Shown one piece after another: positions 7,806 through 13,679 of a stretch of 13,679 nt of DNA. Position numbers and translations under genes: made by a program. Source of the DNA: Bacteroidota bacterium (GTDB lineage Bacteria > Spirochaetota > Spirochaetia > JABMQR01); contig JABMQR010000276.1 of assembly GCA_013202335.1 (NCBI GenBank), positions 1 through 13,679 of the forward strand, given 5' to 3'. The stretch's first letter is position 1, and each line of letters starts with the position of its first letter. The notes beneath the pieces are model-generated. The model worked only from the letters and a program-made list of their open reading frames with translations. It made no database searches and was not told the origin of the DNA.

Positions 7806-8163
7806 AGGTTTCCGTTTGGCAGGTCTCCTGGCTGGGGGGTATTGATTTAAGGCGCCTTCCCAAGATTATCTTGAGGAAAGTGCACTATACAACTTAAAGC
7901 ATAGGCTTCTTACTTGTAGCCAACAGGTGTCTACTGCGTCAGAAAACATCACCATAGCTGGCTATGGTTTCGTTTTCTTTCTTGTATCCATCTATTGGGT
8001 TCTACGTAAGAACCTGTAAGTTTAAGCTGTACAGTGCACCAGAACACTCAGTGGCTTTTGCAGTATCGTAAAATACTACAGTCTCAAATCACCCTCGTCA
8101 CAGTGGCGGGACCGCATGGGTTTTTCACCCATTTCCCTTTTCATCGGCAAAAGCCGAACCTAA
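7806..8163 (-). ncRNA. Cobalamin (AdoCbl-type) riboswitch with enlarged hairpin
   Basis: The minus strand carries, in order, the conserved aptamer blocks: GGTTCGGCTTTTGCCGAT and AAAAGGGAA, then GGTG, CGGTCCCGCCACTGT (around 8097-8114), a second GCCACTG, GGGAAGGC, and the B12 box AGCCAGGAGACCTGCC (7833-7818). CCGTT and AGGTT at the 5' side can pair with AACGG and AACCT after the B12 box to close the aptamer. It spans about 358 nt instead of roughly 200 because of a 160-nt hairpin at 7880-8039. It lies directly upstream of btuF and should lower btuFCD expression when adenosylcobalamin is abundant. Confidence 0.93.
7880..8039 (-). repeat. 160-nt long-hairpin insertion inside the cobalamin riboswitch
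   Basis: The first 19 and last 19 nt (7880-7898 and 8021-8039, beginning GTGCACT) are inverted repeats matching at 17 of 19 positions. Both mismatches become G-U pairs in the minus-strand RNA. Pairing continues inward with bulges (GGTTCTTAC with GTAAGAAGCC; CCAATAG with a CTGTTGG segment) to a tip made of GAAAAC/GTTTTC (7942-7947 with 7972-7977) and ACCATAGC/GCTATGGT (7951-7958 with 7961-7968). It sits between the conserved GCCACTG and GGGAAGGC blocks. It may be a natural stem extension or an inserted palindromic mobile element. Confidence 0.7.
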
Positions 8164-8173
8164 CGGTAGCTTC

Positions 8174-8202
8174 AACATAGTTTATAGCTAAAGTGAAGTC
8201 AA
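8174..8202 (-). promoter_or_regulatory. Promoter of the riboswitch-btuFCD transcript
   Basis: On the minus strand TTGACT (8202-8197) and TATGTT (8179-8174) are spaced by 17 nt. The -35 hexamer matches consensus at five of six positions and the -10 at four of six. Transcription would begin near 8167, just before the first conserved riboswitch block, which is the expected arrangement and raises confidence. Confidence 0.6.
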
Positions 8203-8434
8203 TGAATTATTTTTGGAATTACAGGAATATTTTATCTGTAGAATGCATCTAAATTTAATAATTTGTTGGAAATGGAGAATAATCTTGATCTATTACTAAA
8301 AAAAGCGGAAACCAGTCTGTTTTATATGTTATTATCTTATCCATTGAAGAGTGAAAGGGATATGAATGAATAAGATTCTCCACGTCCCAGGAGCATCTGT
8401 TATTCATGGTGGACAAAGAAAAAGAAGGAAATAT
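8203..8434. other. Intergenic region upstream of hsdM, no gene seen
   Basis: This 232-bp AT-rich stretch separates the btu promoter from hsdM. I see no convincing gene, repeat or terminator. It should contain the promoter of the restriction-modification cluster, but no -35/-10 pair stands out above the AT-rich background. AGAAGGAA at its end is the likely hsdM ribosome binding site. A second in-frame ATG at 8366 is also preceded by an AAAGGGA sequence. Confidence 0.5.
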
Positions 8435-9886
8435 ATGTTTGAACAAACTTTTAAAAATATAGATGATATACTGCACAAAGATGCCGGATGCGGAAGCGAA
8501 CTGGATTATGTAGAGCAAACCTCATGGATACTTTTTCTAAAATATCTTGATGATCTGGAGAAAGACAAAACGACTGCTGCCGAATTAACCGGAAAAGCTT
8601 ATACAAATATTATTGCGGCCGAATACCAGTGGAAGGTCTGGGCAGCTCCTAAATTGGGAAATGGTAAAATTGATCATAATGCATTAACCGGAGATGATCT
8701 TGTAGACTTCGTAAATAGAGAACTATTTCCCTACTTTAAAAAATTCAAAACTACCGCAGAACACCCCGATACAATCGAATACAAAATTGGTGAGATATTC
8801 AGTGAACTGAAAAACAGAATTCAGAGCGGTTATAATCTTCGTGAAGTAATAAACCATATTGATGAACTACGTTTTAGAACGCATAAAGAAAAACATGAAA
8901 TGAGTCATCTTTATGAAGGTAAAATTAAGAATATGGGTAATGCCGGGCGTAATGGCGGTGAATACTATACCCCCAGACCACTGATTAAAACTATTGTAAA
9001 AGTTGTAGCTCCGGAAATTGGTGATACGATCTATGATGGTGCAGTAGGGTCGGCAGGGTTTCTCTGCGAAGCTTTTGAATATCTAAAAGATAGCAAGAAT
9101 TTATCCACAACAGATACTGTGACACTTCAGAAAAAGACTTTTTACGGCAAAGAGAAAAAATCTCTGGCCTACATTATTGGAATTATGAATATGATTCTTC
9201 ATGGTGTTGAAGCTCCGAATATTATCCATACAAATACACTGGCTGAAAACCTTGCTGATATACAGGAGAAAGACCGCTATACGGTGATTTTGGCAAATCC
9301 ACCTTTTGGTGGAAAGGAACGGGCCGAGGTCCAACAAAACTTCCCCATAAAAACAGGTGAAACAGCTTCTCTTTTTCTGCAGCACTTTATTAAAATTCTG
9401 AAATCTGGCGGAAAAGCTGGTGTTGTTATTAAAAATACCTTTCTCAGCAATACAGATAATGCCTCTATTGCATTGCGTAAAGAGCTGCTCCGTAGTTGTA
9501 ATTTACACACTGTTCTGGATTTACCAGGTGGTACGTTTACCGGTGCAGGAGTTAAGACGGTTGTGCTCTTTTTTGAAAAAGGGCGATCTACTAATAAGAC
9601 CTGGTTTTATCAGCTAAATCTCGATAGAAATCTTGGTAAGACTAATGCCCTGAATGAAAATGATCTGGCTGACTTTGTTGAGCTGCAGAGAACGAAAGCA
9701 GAAAGTGAGAATTCCTGGATAGTTGAAATAAAGGATATTGATCAAGCAACTTTTGATCTTTCAGCAAAGAATCCCAATGCACCGGAAGAGGCTCCTTTAA
9801 GAGATCCTAAAGTGATTCTAGCAGAGATGAGAGCTTTGGATAACGAGAGTGAAAGCATTCTTAATTCTATAGAGGATTTGTTATGA
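8435..9886 (+). CDS. hsdM: Type I restriction-modification system DNA methyltransferase subunit
   Basis: This is an N6-adenine methyltransferase subunit that forms the modification core with HsdS. With the chosen start it has 483 residues. The N-terminal HsdM_N region begins MFEQTFKNIDDILHKDAG, the common start of this subfamily. Next come a GEYYTPRPLI segment, the SAM-binding motif I DGAVGSAGFL from D201 and the catalytic motif IV NPPF at 288-291. Motif I has Gly where many relatives have Pro (DPA), apparently a subfamily variant. AGAAGGA lies about 6 nt before 8435. An upstream ATG at 8366 also has a ribosome-site-like sequence and would add 23 unrelated residues. The stop overlaps the next start by 4 nt (ATGA). 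Confidence 0.93.
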   Translation: MFEQTFKNIDDILHKDAGCGSELDYVEQTSWILFLKYLDDLEKDKTTAAELTGKAYTNIIAAEYQWKVWAAPKLGNGKIDHNALTGDDLVDFVNRELFPYFKKFKTTAEHPDTIEYKIGEIFSELKNRIQSGYNLREVINHIDELRFRTHKEKHEMSHLYEGKIKNMGNAGRNGGEYYTPRPLIKTIVKVVAPEIGDTIYDGAVGSAGFLCEAFEYLKDSKNLSTTDTVTLQKKTFYGKEKKSLAYIIGIMNMILHGVEAPNIIHTNTLAENLADIQEKDRYTVILANPPFGGKERAEVQQNFPIKTGETASLFLQHFIKILKSGGKAGVVIKNTFLSNTDNASIALRKELLRSCNLHTVLDLPGGTFTGAGVKTVVLFFEKGRSTNKTWFYQLNLDRNLGKTNALNENDLADFVELQRTKAESENSWIVEIKDIDQATFDLSAKNPNAPEEAPLRDPKVILAEMRALDNESESILNSIEDLL

Positions 9887-10599
9887 GTAGAGAAAATAAA
9901 ATTCAGTTATTCGGGAAACAATCTGTAAGAACTCATTGGGATGAAGAACAAGAGAAGTGGTATTTTTCAGTTCAGGATATCGTTCAGATTCTCTCAGAAA
10001 GCAGAGATGTAAAACAATACATAAAAAAAATCCGCAGCCGTAATTCTGAATTAAATACCAACTGGGGTACAATTTGTACCCCAGTTGAAATGATAGCTGC
10101 GGATGGTAGAAAACGTAAAATTCAAGCGACTGATACAGCAGGTATTTTAAGGATTATCCAGTCTATACCGTCATCTAAAGCTGAGCCCTTTAAACTATGG
10201 CTGGCAAAAGTGGGTTCCGAGCGAATTGACGAAATGGAAGATCCTGAACTCTCTTTTGACCGTGCTATGGAAACTTATCTTGCTAAAGGATATTCAAAAG
10301 AGTGGATTAATCAACGTCTAAAAAGTATCGAAGTTAGAAAAGAACTAACTGATGTCCGGGACAATATGTCTAATCTTGAGTTGGTATTGAATATGCTTGC
10401 TGAAGCTTCTACTACAGAAATATCCAGAGAAAAGAAGCCGCAAGGTCTGGATGAAAATAAAGATATTGCCCGTAAAGGTGGGACTGCTGCTAAAAAGGCA
10501 CGTGTGGAAATTGAGAAGCAGACGGGGAAGCCGATAATTACCTCTAAGAATGCTGAAAATCTTTTGAGTAATGATTGTAAGGTTATTGAGAATGAGTAA
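9883..10599 (+). CDS. Bro-N / DinD-like protein in RM locus, internally shortened
   Basis: This 238-residue protein has an N-terminal Bro-N (phage antirepressor-like) domain (about 1-110, with HWDEEQEKWYFSVQDIVQIL and TDTAGILRIIQSIPS). The C-terminal part resembles the DinD/prophage-antirepressor proteins often found beside hsdM (GYSKEWINQRLKSIEVRKELTD, then NLELVLNMLAEASTTEIS and GKPIITSKNAENLL). Its function is not established; a regulatory or DNA-binding role is assumed. Compared with relatives as I remember them, about 40 residues seem missing at residues 157-160, where RKELTD runs directly into RDNM. It overlaps hsdM by 4 nt, so it is probably co-expressed. Confidence 0.75.
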   Translation: MSRENKIQLFGKQSVRTHWDEEQEKWYFSVQDIVQILSESRDVKQYIKKIRSRNSELNTNWGTICTPVEMIAADGRKRKIQATDTAGILRIIQSIPSSKAEPFKLWLAKVGSERIDEMEDPELSFDRAMETYLAKGYSKEWINQRLKSIEVRKELTDVRDNMSNLELVLNMLAEASTTEISREKKPQGLDENKDIARKGGTAAKKARVEIEKQTGKPIITSKNAENLLSNDCKVIENE

Positions 10600-10771
10600 T
10601 TTGAATTTATCTCTGGGAAATAACTTTTATAGTGATGTTCAAGCTGTTTTGTGGAAAGTGAGACAAAAAGGCTACACACTGTGTAGCCTTTTGATATGGT
10701 TTTATATCCGACTGATTATGCGAATTGAGATTCGTGCTTCTTATGGTGCTGAGTATGGAGAGGATTCCTGA
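10592..10771 (+). pseudogene. Short decayed frame, possible DUF1016 (YhcG-type nuclease) N-terminal relic
   Basis: A 59-codon frame starts at an ATG overlapping the preceding stop (ATGAGTAA) and ends on the hsdS start (TGATG). Its beginning (FYSDVQAVLWKVRQKGYT) and end (RASYGAEYGE) resemble two conserved stretches of the DUF1016 N-terminal domain, whose genes often accompany type I RM loci. The middle is replaced by sequence containing a strong terminator hairpin and is shorter than in the family. I infer a deletion relic, not a working gene. The resemblance is weak and was judged by eye; the frame could also be meaningless spacer. Confidence 0.3.
10666..10692 (+). terminator. Strong intrinsic-terminator hairpin between the Bro-N gene and hsdS
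   Basis: AAAAGGCTACAC (10666-10677) and GTGTAGCCTTTT (10681-10692) form a perfect 12-bp stem with an ACT loop. The A tract before and T tract after the GC-rich core let it act in either direction. It lies inside a run of co-directional RM genes, so it would partly separate hsdM-Bro-N from hsdS and the genes beyond. Confidence 0.75.
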
Positions 10772-11985
10772 TGAATGAAAGTAAATTACCGAAGGGTTGG
10801 GAAGTTAAGAGGCTGGGGGATGTTTGTGATTTTGTTAGAGGTCCATTTGGAGGAAGCTTAAAGAAAAGTTGCTTTAAAGAAAACGGTTTTGCTGTTTACG
10901 AACAACAGCACGCTATTTATAATCAATTTTCACAAATACGATATTTTATAGATAATAATAAATTCTATGAAATGAAACGGTTTGAACTTTTTAAAGGGGA
11001 TTTAATAATGAGTTGTTCTGGAACTATGGGGAAAGTTGCAATAGTTCCAGATAATATTAAACAAGGAATTATAAATCAAGCCTTACTAAAACTGACACCT
11101 TCAAATCTATTAAATGTTGAATACTTAAAATCTTGGATGGACAGTGTTGGGTTTCAAGAAAGTCTTGCTCAATATACTATTGGTGCGGCTATAAAAAATG
11201 TTGCATCAGTTAAAGTACTTAAACAAATACAAATCCCCATTCCACCACTCTTCGAGCAAAAACGAATAGTATCTACTCTAGATAAAGTTTTTGCAGAAAT
11301 AGAAAAAGCGAAATCTAATGCCCAGCAAAATCTAAAAAATGCTAAGGATCTTTTTGAGAGTTATTTGCAGGAAGTGTTTGAGAATAGGGGTGATGGTTGG
11401 GAAGAGAAGACGTTGGAACAAATTTCTGATTTTTTTGGAAGAGGTAAATCAAAACATCGGCCACGTAATGACAAGAAATTGTATGGTGGCGATTATCCAT
11501 TCATTCAAACAGGCGATATAAGAAATTGTGAACATTATATAACAGATTATTCTCAGACATATAATGACGTTGGTTTAAAACAAAGTAAATTATGGCCAGA
11601 AGGAACAATTTGCATCACAATTGCTGCAAATATCGCAGAAACAGGCGTATTGACTTTTGAAGCGTGTTTTCCTGACAGTGTAATAGGGGTTGTCGTAAAT
11701 AAAAAAATTGTAGATATAGATTATGTAGAATACCTTTTACAATCCTTCAAGACCCATCTTCAGACTTTAGGCAAAGGAAGTGCACAAGACAATATTAATC
11801 TGGGAACATTTAAGGATAAATTATTTCCTTTTCCTTCAATGGACCAACAACAGGACATAGTCAGAAATCTTGATGCACTTTCTGCTAAAACTAGAAAACT
11901 TGAAAATATTTATCAAAAGAAAATTACTGATTTGGAAAAACTGAAGAAAAGTATATTGCAGAAAGCTTTTAGAGGAGGGCTTTAA
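10771..11985 (+). CDS. hsdS: Type I restriction-modification system specificity subunit
   Basis: HsdS chooses the bipartite DNA target. It has 404 residues in the classical repeat layout. TRD1 (about 1-150) starts LPKGWEVKRLGDVCDF and includes GPFGGSLKK and IMSCSGTMGKVAI. The central conserved helix is at about 155-205 (IPPLFEQKRIVSTLDKVFAEIE). TRD2 (about 210-350) begins GWEEKTLEQI and includes FIQTGDIR, the SKLWPEGT segment and AANIAETG. The distal helix is at about 355-404 (MDQQQDIVRNLDAL to LQKAFRGGL). Both TRDs look intact. The start overlaps the relic's stop and AGAGGA lies upstream. Its last base is the first base of the next ATG. The recognised sequence cannot be predicted by eye. Confidence 0.93.
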   Translation: MNESKLPKGWEVKRLGDVCDFVRGPFGGSLKKSCFKENGFAVYEQQHAIYNQFSQIRYFIDNNKFYEMKRFELFKGDLIMSCSGTMGKVAIVPDNIKQGIINQALLKLTPSNLLNVEYLKSWMDSVGFQESLAQYTIGAAIKNVASVKVLKQIQIPIPPLFEQKRIVSTLDKVFAEIEKAKSNAQQNLKNAKDLFESYLQEVFENRGDGWEEKTLEQISDFFGRGKSKHRPRNDKKLYGGDYPFIQTGDIRNCEHYITDYSQTYNDVGLKQSKLWPEGTICITIAANIAETGVLTFEACFPDSVIGVVVNKKIVDIDYVEYLLQSFKTHLQTLGKGSAQDNINLGTFKDKLFPFPSMDQQQDIVRNLDALSAKTRKLENIYQKKITDLEKLKKSILQKAFRGGL

Positions 11986-12497
11986 TGAGTAAAAAGCAAG
12001 CGCAAGATGCAACTTCCTCTATTGTAGGAACAATATATCAGTTTTACGTAGCATTAGATTCCTGTTTTGAATTGTTGCCTGGTGAAAAACTATTTTTTGA
12101 AAAATACGGTGATATTACAATATCAGAATCAAAGCAGTTTGAAATAAAAAATTATTCTGATAATTTGACGGATATGCATGAGAATGTATGGAAAACTCTC
12201 AAGAACTGGCTTAGAGATGATTTTGACATAACAGAATATAAAGAACTTATACTTTTAACTACTCAGGAATTTGGTGTAAGAACAAAATTTAAGAATTGGC
12301 ATAACTTAACTCCAGAAGAAAAAGAAAGTAGCCTTGAGAATATGGTGGAGACATACTTCAAAAGGAAAAAGAAGGATAAAGACACTATCGATCTTGTTGA
12401 GTTTGTCATGGCAGAAGACAGGAAAGACAAACGATTGGCTATTCTTGGAAAATTTAAAATATTAGATACTTCACTTAAAGAAATTTTTTTTTTATGA
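11985..12497 (+). CDS. ABC-3C-like system, Cap4/DUF4297-type nuclease component, N-terminal part (frameshifted)
   Basis: The 170-residue product looks like the N-terminal nuclease domain of a longer protein. GTIYQFYVALDSCF at about 14-27 resembles the opening of the DUF4297/Cap4 dsDNA endonuclease family. FFEKYGDITI followed by SKQFEIKNYS gives an E...D...ExK-like arrangement of the restriction-endonuclease fold, and LTDMHENVWKTLKNWL is a typical following segment. The frame stops just after a T10 run (12484-12493). Dropping one T joins it to the frame that continues to 13125, giving a single 379-residue protein. The ATG shares its first base with the hsdS stop, and AGGAGGG lies upstream. The nuclease call comes from motif resemblance, not from a search. 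Confidence 0.72.
   Translation: MSKKQAQDATSSIVGTIYQFYVALDSCFELLPGEKLFFEKYGDITISESKQFEIKNYSDNLTDMHENVWKTLKNWLRDDFDITEYKELILLTTQEFGVRTKFKNWHNLTPEEKESSLENMVETYFKRKKKDKDTIDLVEFVMAEDRKDKRLAILGKFKILDTSLKEIFFL
12484..12493 (+). repeat. T10 homopolymer at the frame break of the nuclease gene
   Basis: Ten consecutive T residues lie exactly where the 5' frame ends (TGA at 12495-12497) and where removing one T opens the downstream frame. Runs this long are hot spots for replication slippage, RNA polymerase slippage and sequencing error. In the present state the full-length protein is off unless slippage occurs. Confidence 0.85.
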
Positions 12498-13125
12498 ACG
12501 AATCAAGTCAATCAGACTTAGTGATATTCCCCAAGGTAATAGAGATCTATATGCCTATTCGTTACTTGGGTTTATTATCTGCCCTGAAACTGTTTTGGTT
12601 AATGGATGGGTAATAACATATGAAACATTTTCAGATAGACGACAGGCTTTAACAGAAATGTACTGTACACATACAAAAATATTTCCACAAATTTTAACTC
12701 CTACTAATGAAGAAATAGAATCAATGGAACAGGAAGAACATCTTTTCATTAATAAGATTGAAGATATCAAATATTATGAAATAAAAAATGAAGCAATTAC
12801 TCAGTATATTGAGGCACAGCATATGATTTTCTCTGAGTCTCGCAATTACTCGGTTCCTAAAGAAGCCTATGATAGTTATGTGAAAGAACTGGCTGATTCT
12901 TATATCCCAAAATTTCGAAATGCAAAGCTCAAATTTACCGATTCTGATGATCCTATAAAGAAATCTAAGATATTTTATAATAGTATTATTGACTCTTCAG
13001 TTCAGCCCTTTCATAATTTTTCAAATACTCCAAGCAGATTTAGAAATGGAATATATCAACATATGGCTGACGATGAAAAAAAAGATATTATATGGGATCT
13101 CTCTCCAGGAGATGAAAATGAGTAA
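12493..13125 (+). CDS. ABC-3C-like nuclease component, C-terminal part (frameshifted continuation)
   Basis: Frame +1 relative to the first part is open from the T run to the stop at 13123-13125, about 210 codons. It continues naturally after the run (IFFYERIKSIRLSDIPQGN...). The end, FRNGIYQHMADDEKKDIIWDL, resembles the C-terminal domains of ABC-three-component effector proteins. No convincing independent start is present: the first candidate is a TTG at 12595 with no clear ribosome site, which argues that this is the rest of the upstream gene. It overlaps the middle-component gene by 8 nt (ATGAGTAA). Without slippage the C-terminal half would probably not be made. Confidence 0.65.
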   Translation, partial: YERIKSIRLSDIPQGNRDLYAYSLLGFIICPETVLVNGWVITYETFSDRRQALTEMYCTHTKIFPQILTPTNEEIESMEQEEHLFINKIEDIKYYEIKNEAITQYIEAQHMIFSESRNYSVPKEAYDSYVKELADSYIPKFRNAKLKFTDSDDPIKKSKIFYNSIIDSSVQPFHNFSNTPSRFRNGIYQHMADDEKKDIIWDLSPGDENE

Positions 13126-13579
13126 AGCAATTAAGCATATTTATAAACTTCATAATAATCCATTTTTTTTGACACCGGTTATTATTGGTTTCTATAATAA
13201 ATATCATAGTCAGGATAAAAACCTTTTACTCGCTTATCTTATTCTTCCACTGGTTTTACATGATGAAACGAAAAATTGGTTAAAAAAAGCAATAGCCAGT
13301 AGCTCTCTTAGTTCATTTGGCCGTAAAAAAGAAAACTATTACGGTCTTCCTGATCGCTTAGTCGAATATAAGCATTTGACTAACCAATGTTTACAATATG
13401 CGCAAGATAATAAGCTCATTTCTATACATGAGGATTTAAGTGTAGAAGTTCTAAGCACAGAATTACGATGTTCTGGTCAGTTAAAAGATTCACTTAAAGC
13501 TTCTGAAAATTTTGTGAAAATCATAAAGGATCTTGATGTTATTACAATATACAGATTGTTAGGAGTTAAAAGCTTATGA
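13118..13579 (+). CDS. ABC-three-component system middle component
   Basis: This 153-residue protein begins MSKAIKHIYKLHNNPFFLTPVIIGFY. The pattern of an NPFF/NPAFL-type start, LAYLILPLVLH and a later GLPDRLVEYKHLTNQCLQYA segment matches small 'middle component' proteins of ABC-3C systems, which sit between the effector and the ABC ATPase. Molecular function is unknown; an adaptor role is inferred from gene order. I chose the ATG at 13118 because AGGAG (13107-13111) is 6 nt upstream; the ATG at 13112 is too close to it. It overlaps the preceding frame by 8 nt and the ATPase gene by 4 nt. A T8 run near codons 15-17 is another possible slippage site. Confidence 0.72.
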   Translation: MSKAIKHIYKLHNNPFFLTPVIIGFYNKYHSQDKNLLLAYLILPLVLHDETKNWLKKAIASSSLSSFGRKKENYYGLPDRLVEYKHLTNQCLQYAQDNKLISIHEDLSVEVLSTELRCSGQLKDSLKASENFVKIIKDLDVITIYRLLGVKSL

Positions 13580-13679
13580 AAAGTCATCTGCAAATGATTG
13601 GAGTAGTTGATATTAATAATAAACTTCACTCGGTTGAATTTACAACTGGTGTCAATCTTATCACTGGCAAGTCTTCTAC
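13576..13679 (+). CDS. ABC-three-component system ABC-ATPase (DUF3732-like), 5' part only
   Basis: Only 34 complete codons are present before the right edge. The sequence has a short beta-strand region followed by GVNLITGKSS, which reads as the start of a Walker A loop of the ITG(K/R)SSTGKS type seen in DUF3732/SMC-like ABC ATPases of ABC-3C systems. In such systems the ATPase is thought to sense a trigger and license the effector. The start overlaps the middle-component stop by 4 nt (ATGA), and AGGAG at 13561-13565 is a reasonable ribosome site. The family call depends on a short fragment plus the gene order. Confidence 0.65.
   Translation, partial: MKSHLQMIGVVDINNKLHSVEFTTGVNLITGKSS

Noticed and set aside
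7709..7897. 62-codon open frame on the plus strand across the riboswitch region
   Set aside because: It lies antisense to conserved riboswitch blocks, has no recognisable domain and no good ribosome site; the RNA explains the conservation.
7880..8039. Resemblance of the riboswitch hairpin ends to IS200/IS605 (PATE or omega-RNA/HEARO-like) elements
   Set aside because: GTGCAC at both ends and an AAGCC next to a small terminal stem are suggestive, but no transposase or nuclease gene is present and I could not match a specific family by eye; kept only as a general mobile-element possibility.
8366..8434. Upstream start for hsdM at 8366
   Set aside because: It adds 23 residues not typical of the family, whose members commonly start MFEQTFKNIDDILHKDAG; the 8435 ATG has its own ribosome site. 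It cannot be fully excluded.
9101..9510. Two overlapping minus-strand frames inside hsdM
   Set aside because: They are shadows of the hsdM coding frame, with no ribosome sites and no recognisable motifs.
12484..12497. Simple ribosomal -1 frameshift on the T run
   Set aside because: A -1 shift enters the wrong third frame (Met-Asn-Glu-Ser...); the continuing domain needs +1 (or -2) or loss of one T.
13162..13169. T8 run in the middle-component gene as a second phase switch
   Set aside because: The reading frame is intact across it and it encodes a plausible Phe-Phe-Leu in a conserved position, so there is no sign that it is off.

Overview
The window is AT-rich bacterial chromosome. BtuF has a Sec-type signal peptide with no lipobox cysteine, which suggests a diderm (Gram-negative-type) organism. 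The species cannot be named from the sequence; a spirochaete or Bacteroidota-like lineage would be my guess. No rRNA, tRNA or CRISPR array was seen.

Positions 1-4789 hold late cobalamin (vitamin B12) biosynthesis. On the minus strand, running off the left edge, is one reading frame that fuses an L-threonine-phosphate decarboxylase (CobD/CobC type) to the start of cobyric acid synthase (CobQ). Diverging from it on the plus strand are cobU, cobT, cobS and a CobC-like alpha-ribazole phosphatase, which build and attach the lower nucleotide loop. The shared 286-bp intergenic region carries two tandem hairpins in the cobD-cobQ leader and a 42-nt hairpin upstream of cobU. A 162-bp MITE-like element with perfect terminal inverted repeats sits exactly at the stop codon of the phosphatase gene.

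Positions 4806-8202 hold a minus-strand B12 uptake operon, btuF-btuC-btuD (periplasmic binding protein, permease, ATPase). It is preceded by a cobalamin riboswitch with a recognisable promoter. The riboswitch is enlarged by a 160-nt near-perfect hairpin between two conserved blocks. The organism can therefore both finish and import corrinoids, but the canonical riboswitch here lies only on the import operon.

Positions 8435-13679 hold a plus-strand defence-type cluster: hsdM, a Bro-N/DinD-like gene with an apparent internal deletion, a decayed short frame containing a strong terminator hairpin, and a two-TRD hsdS. These are followed without a gap by an ABC-three-component (ABC-3C)-like system: a Cap4/DUF4297-type nuclease protein, a middle component, and the first 34 codons of an ABC ATPase cut by the right edge inside its Walker A motif. 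Genes from hsdS onward overlap by 1-8 nt, so they look co-translated. The nuclease gene is split in two frames by a T10 homopolymer, which could be a phase-variation or slippage switch, a mutation or a sequencing error. No hsdR is in the window; it would have to lie to the right or elsewhere.
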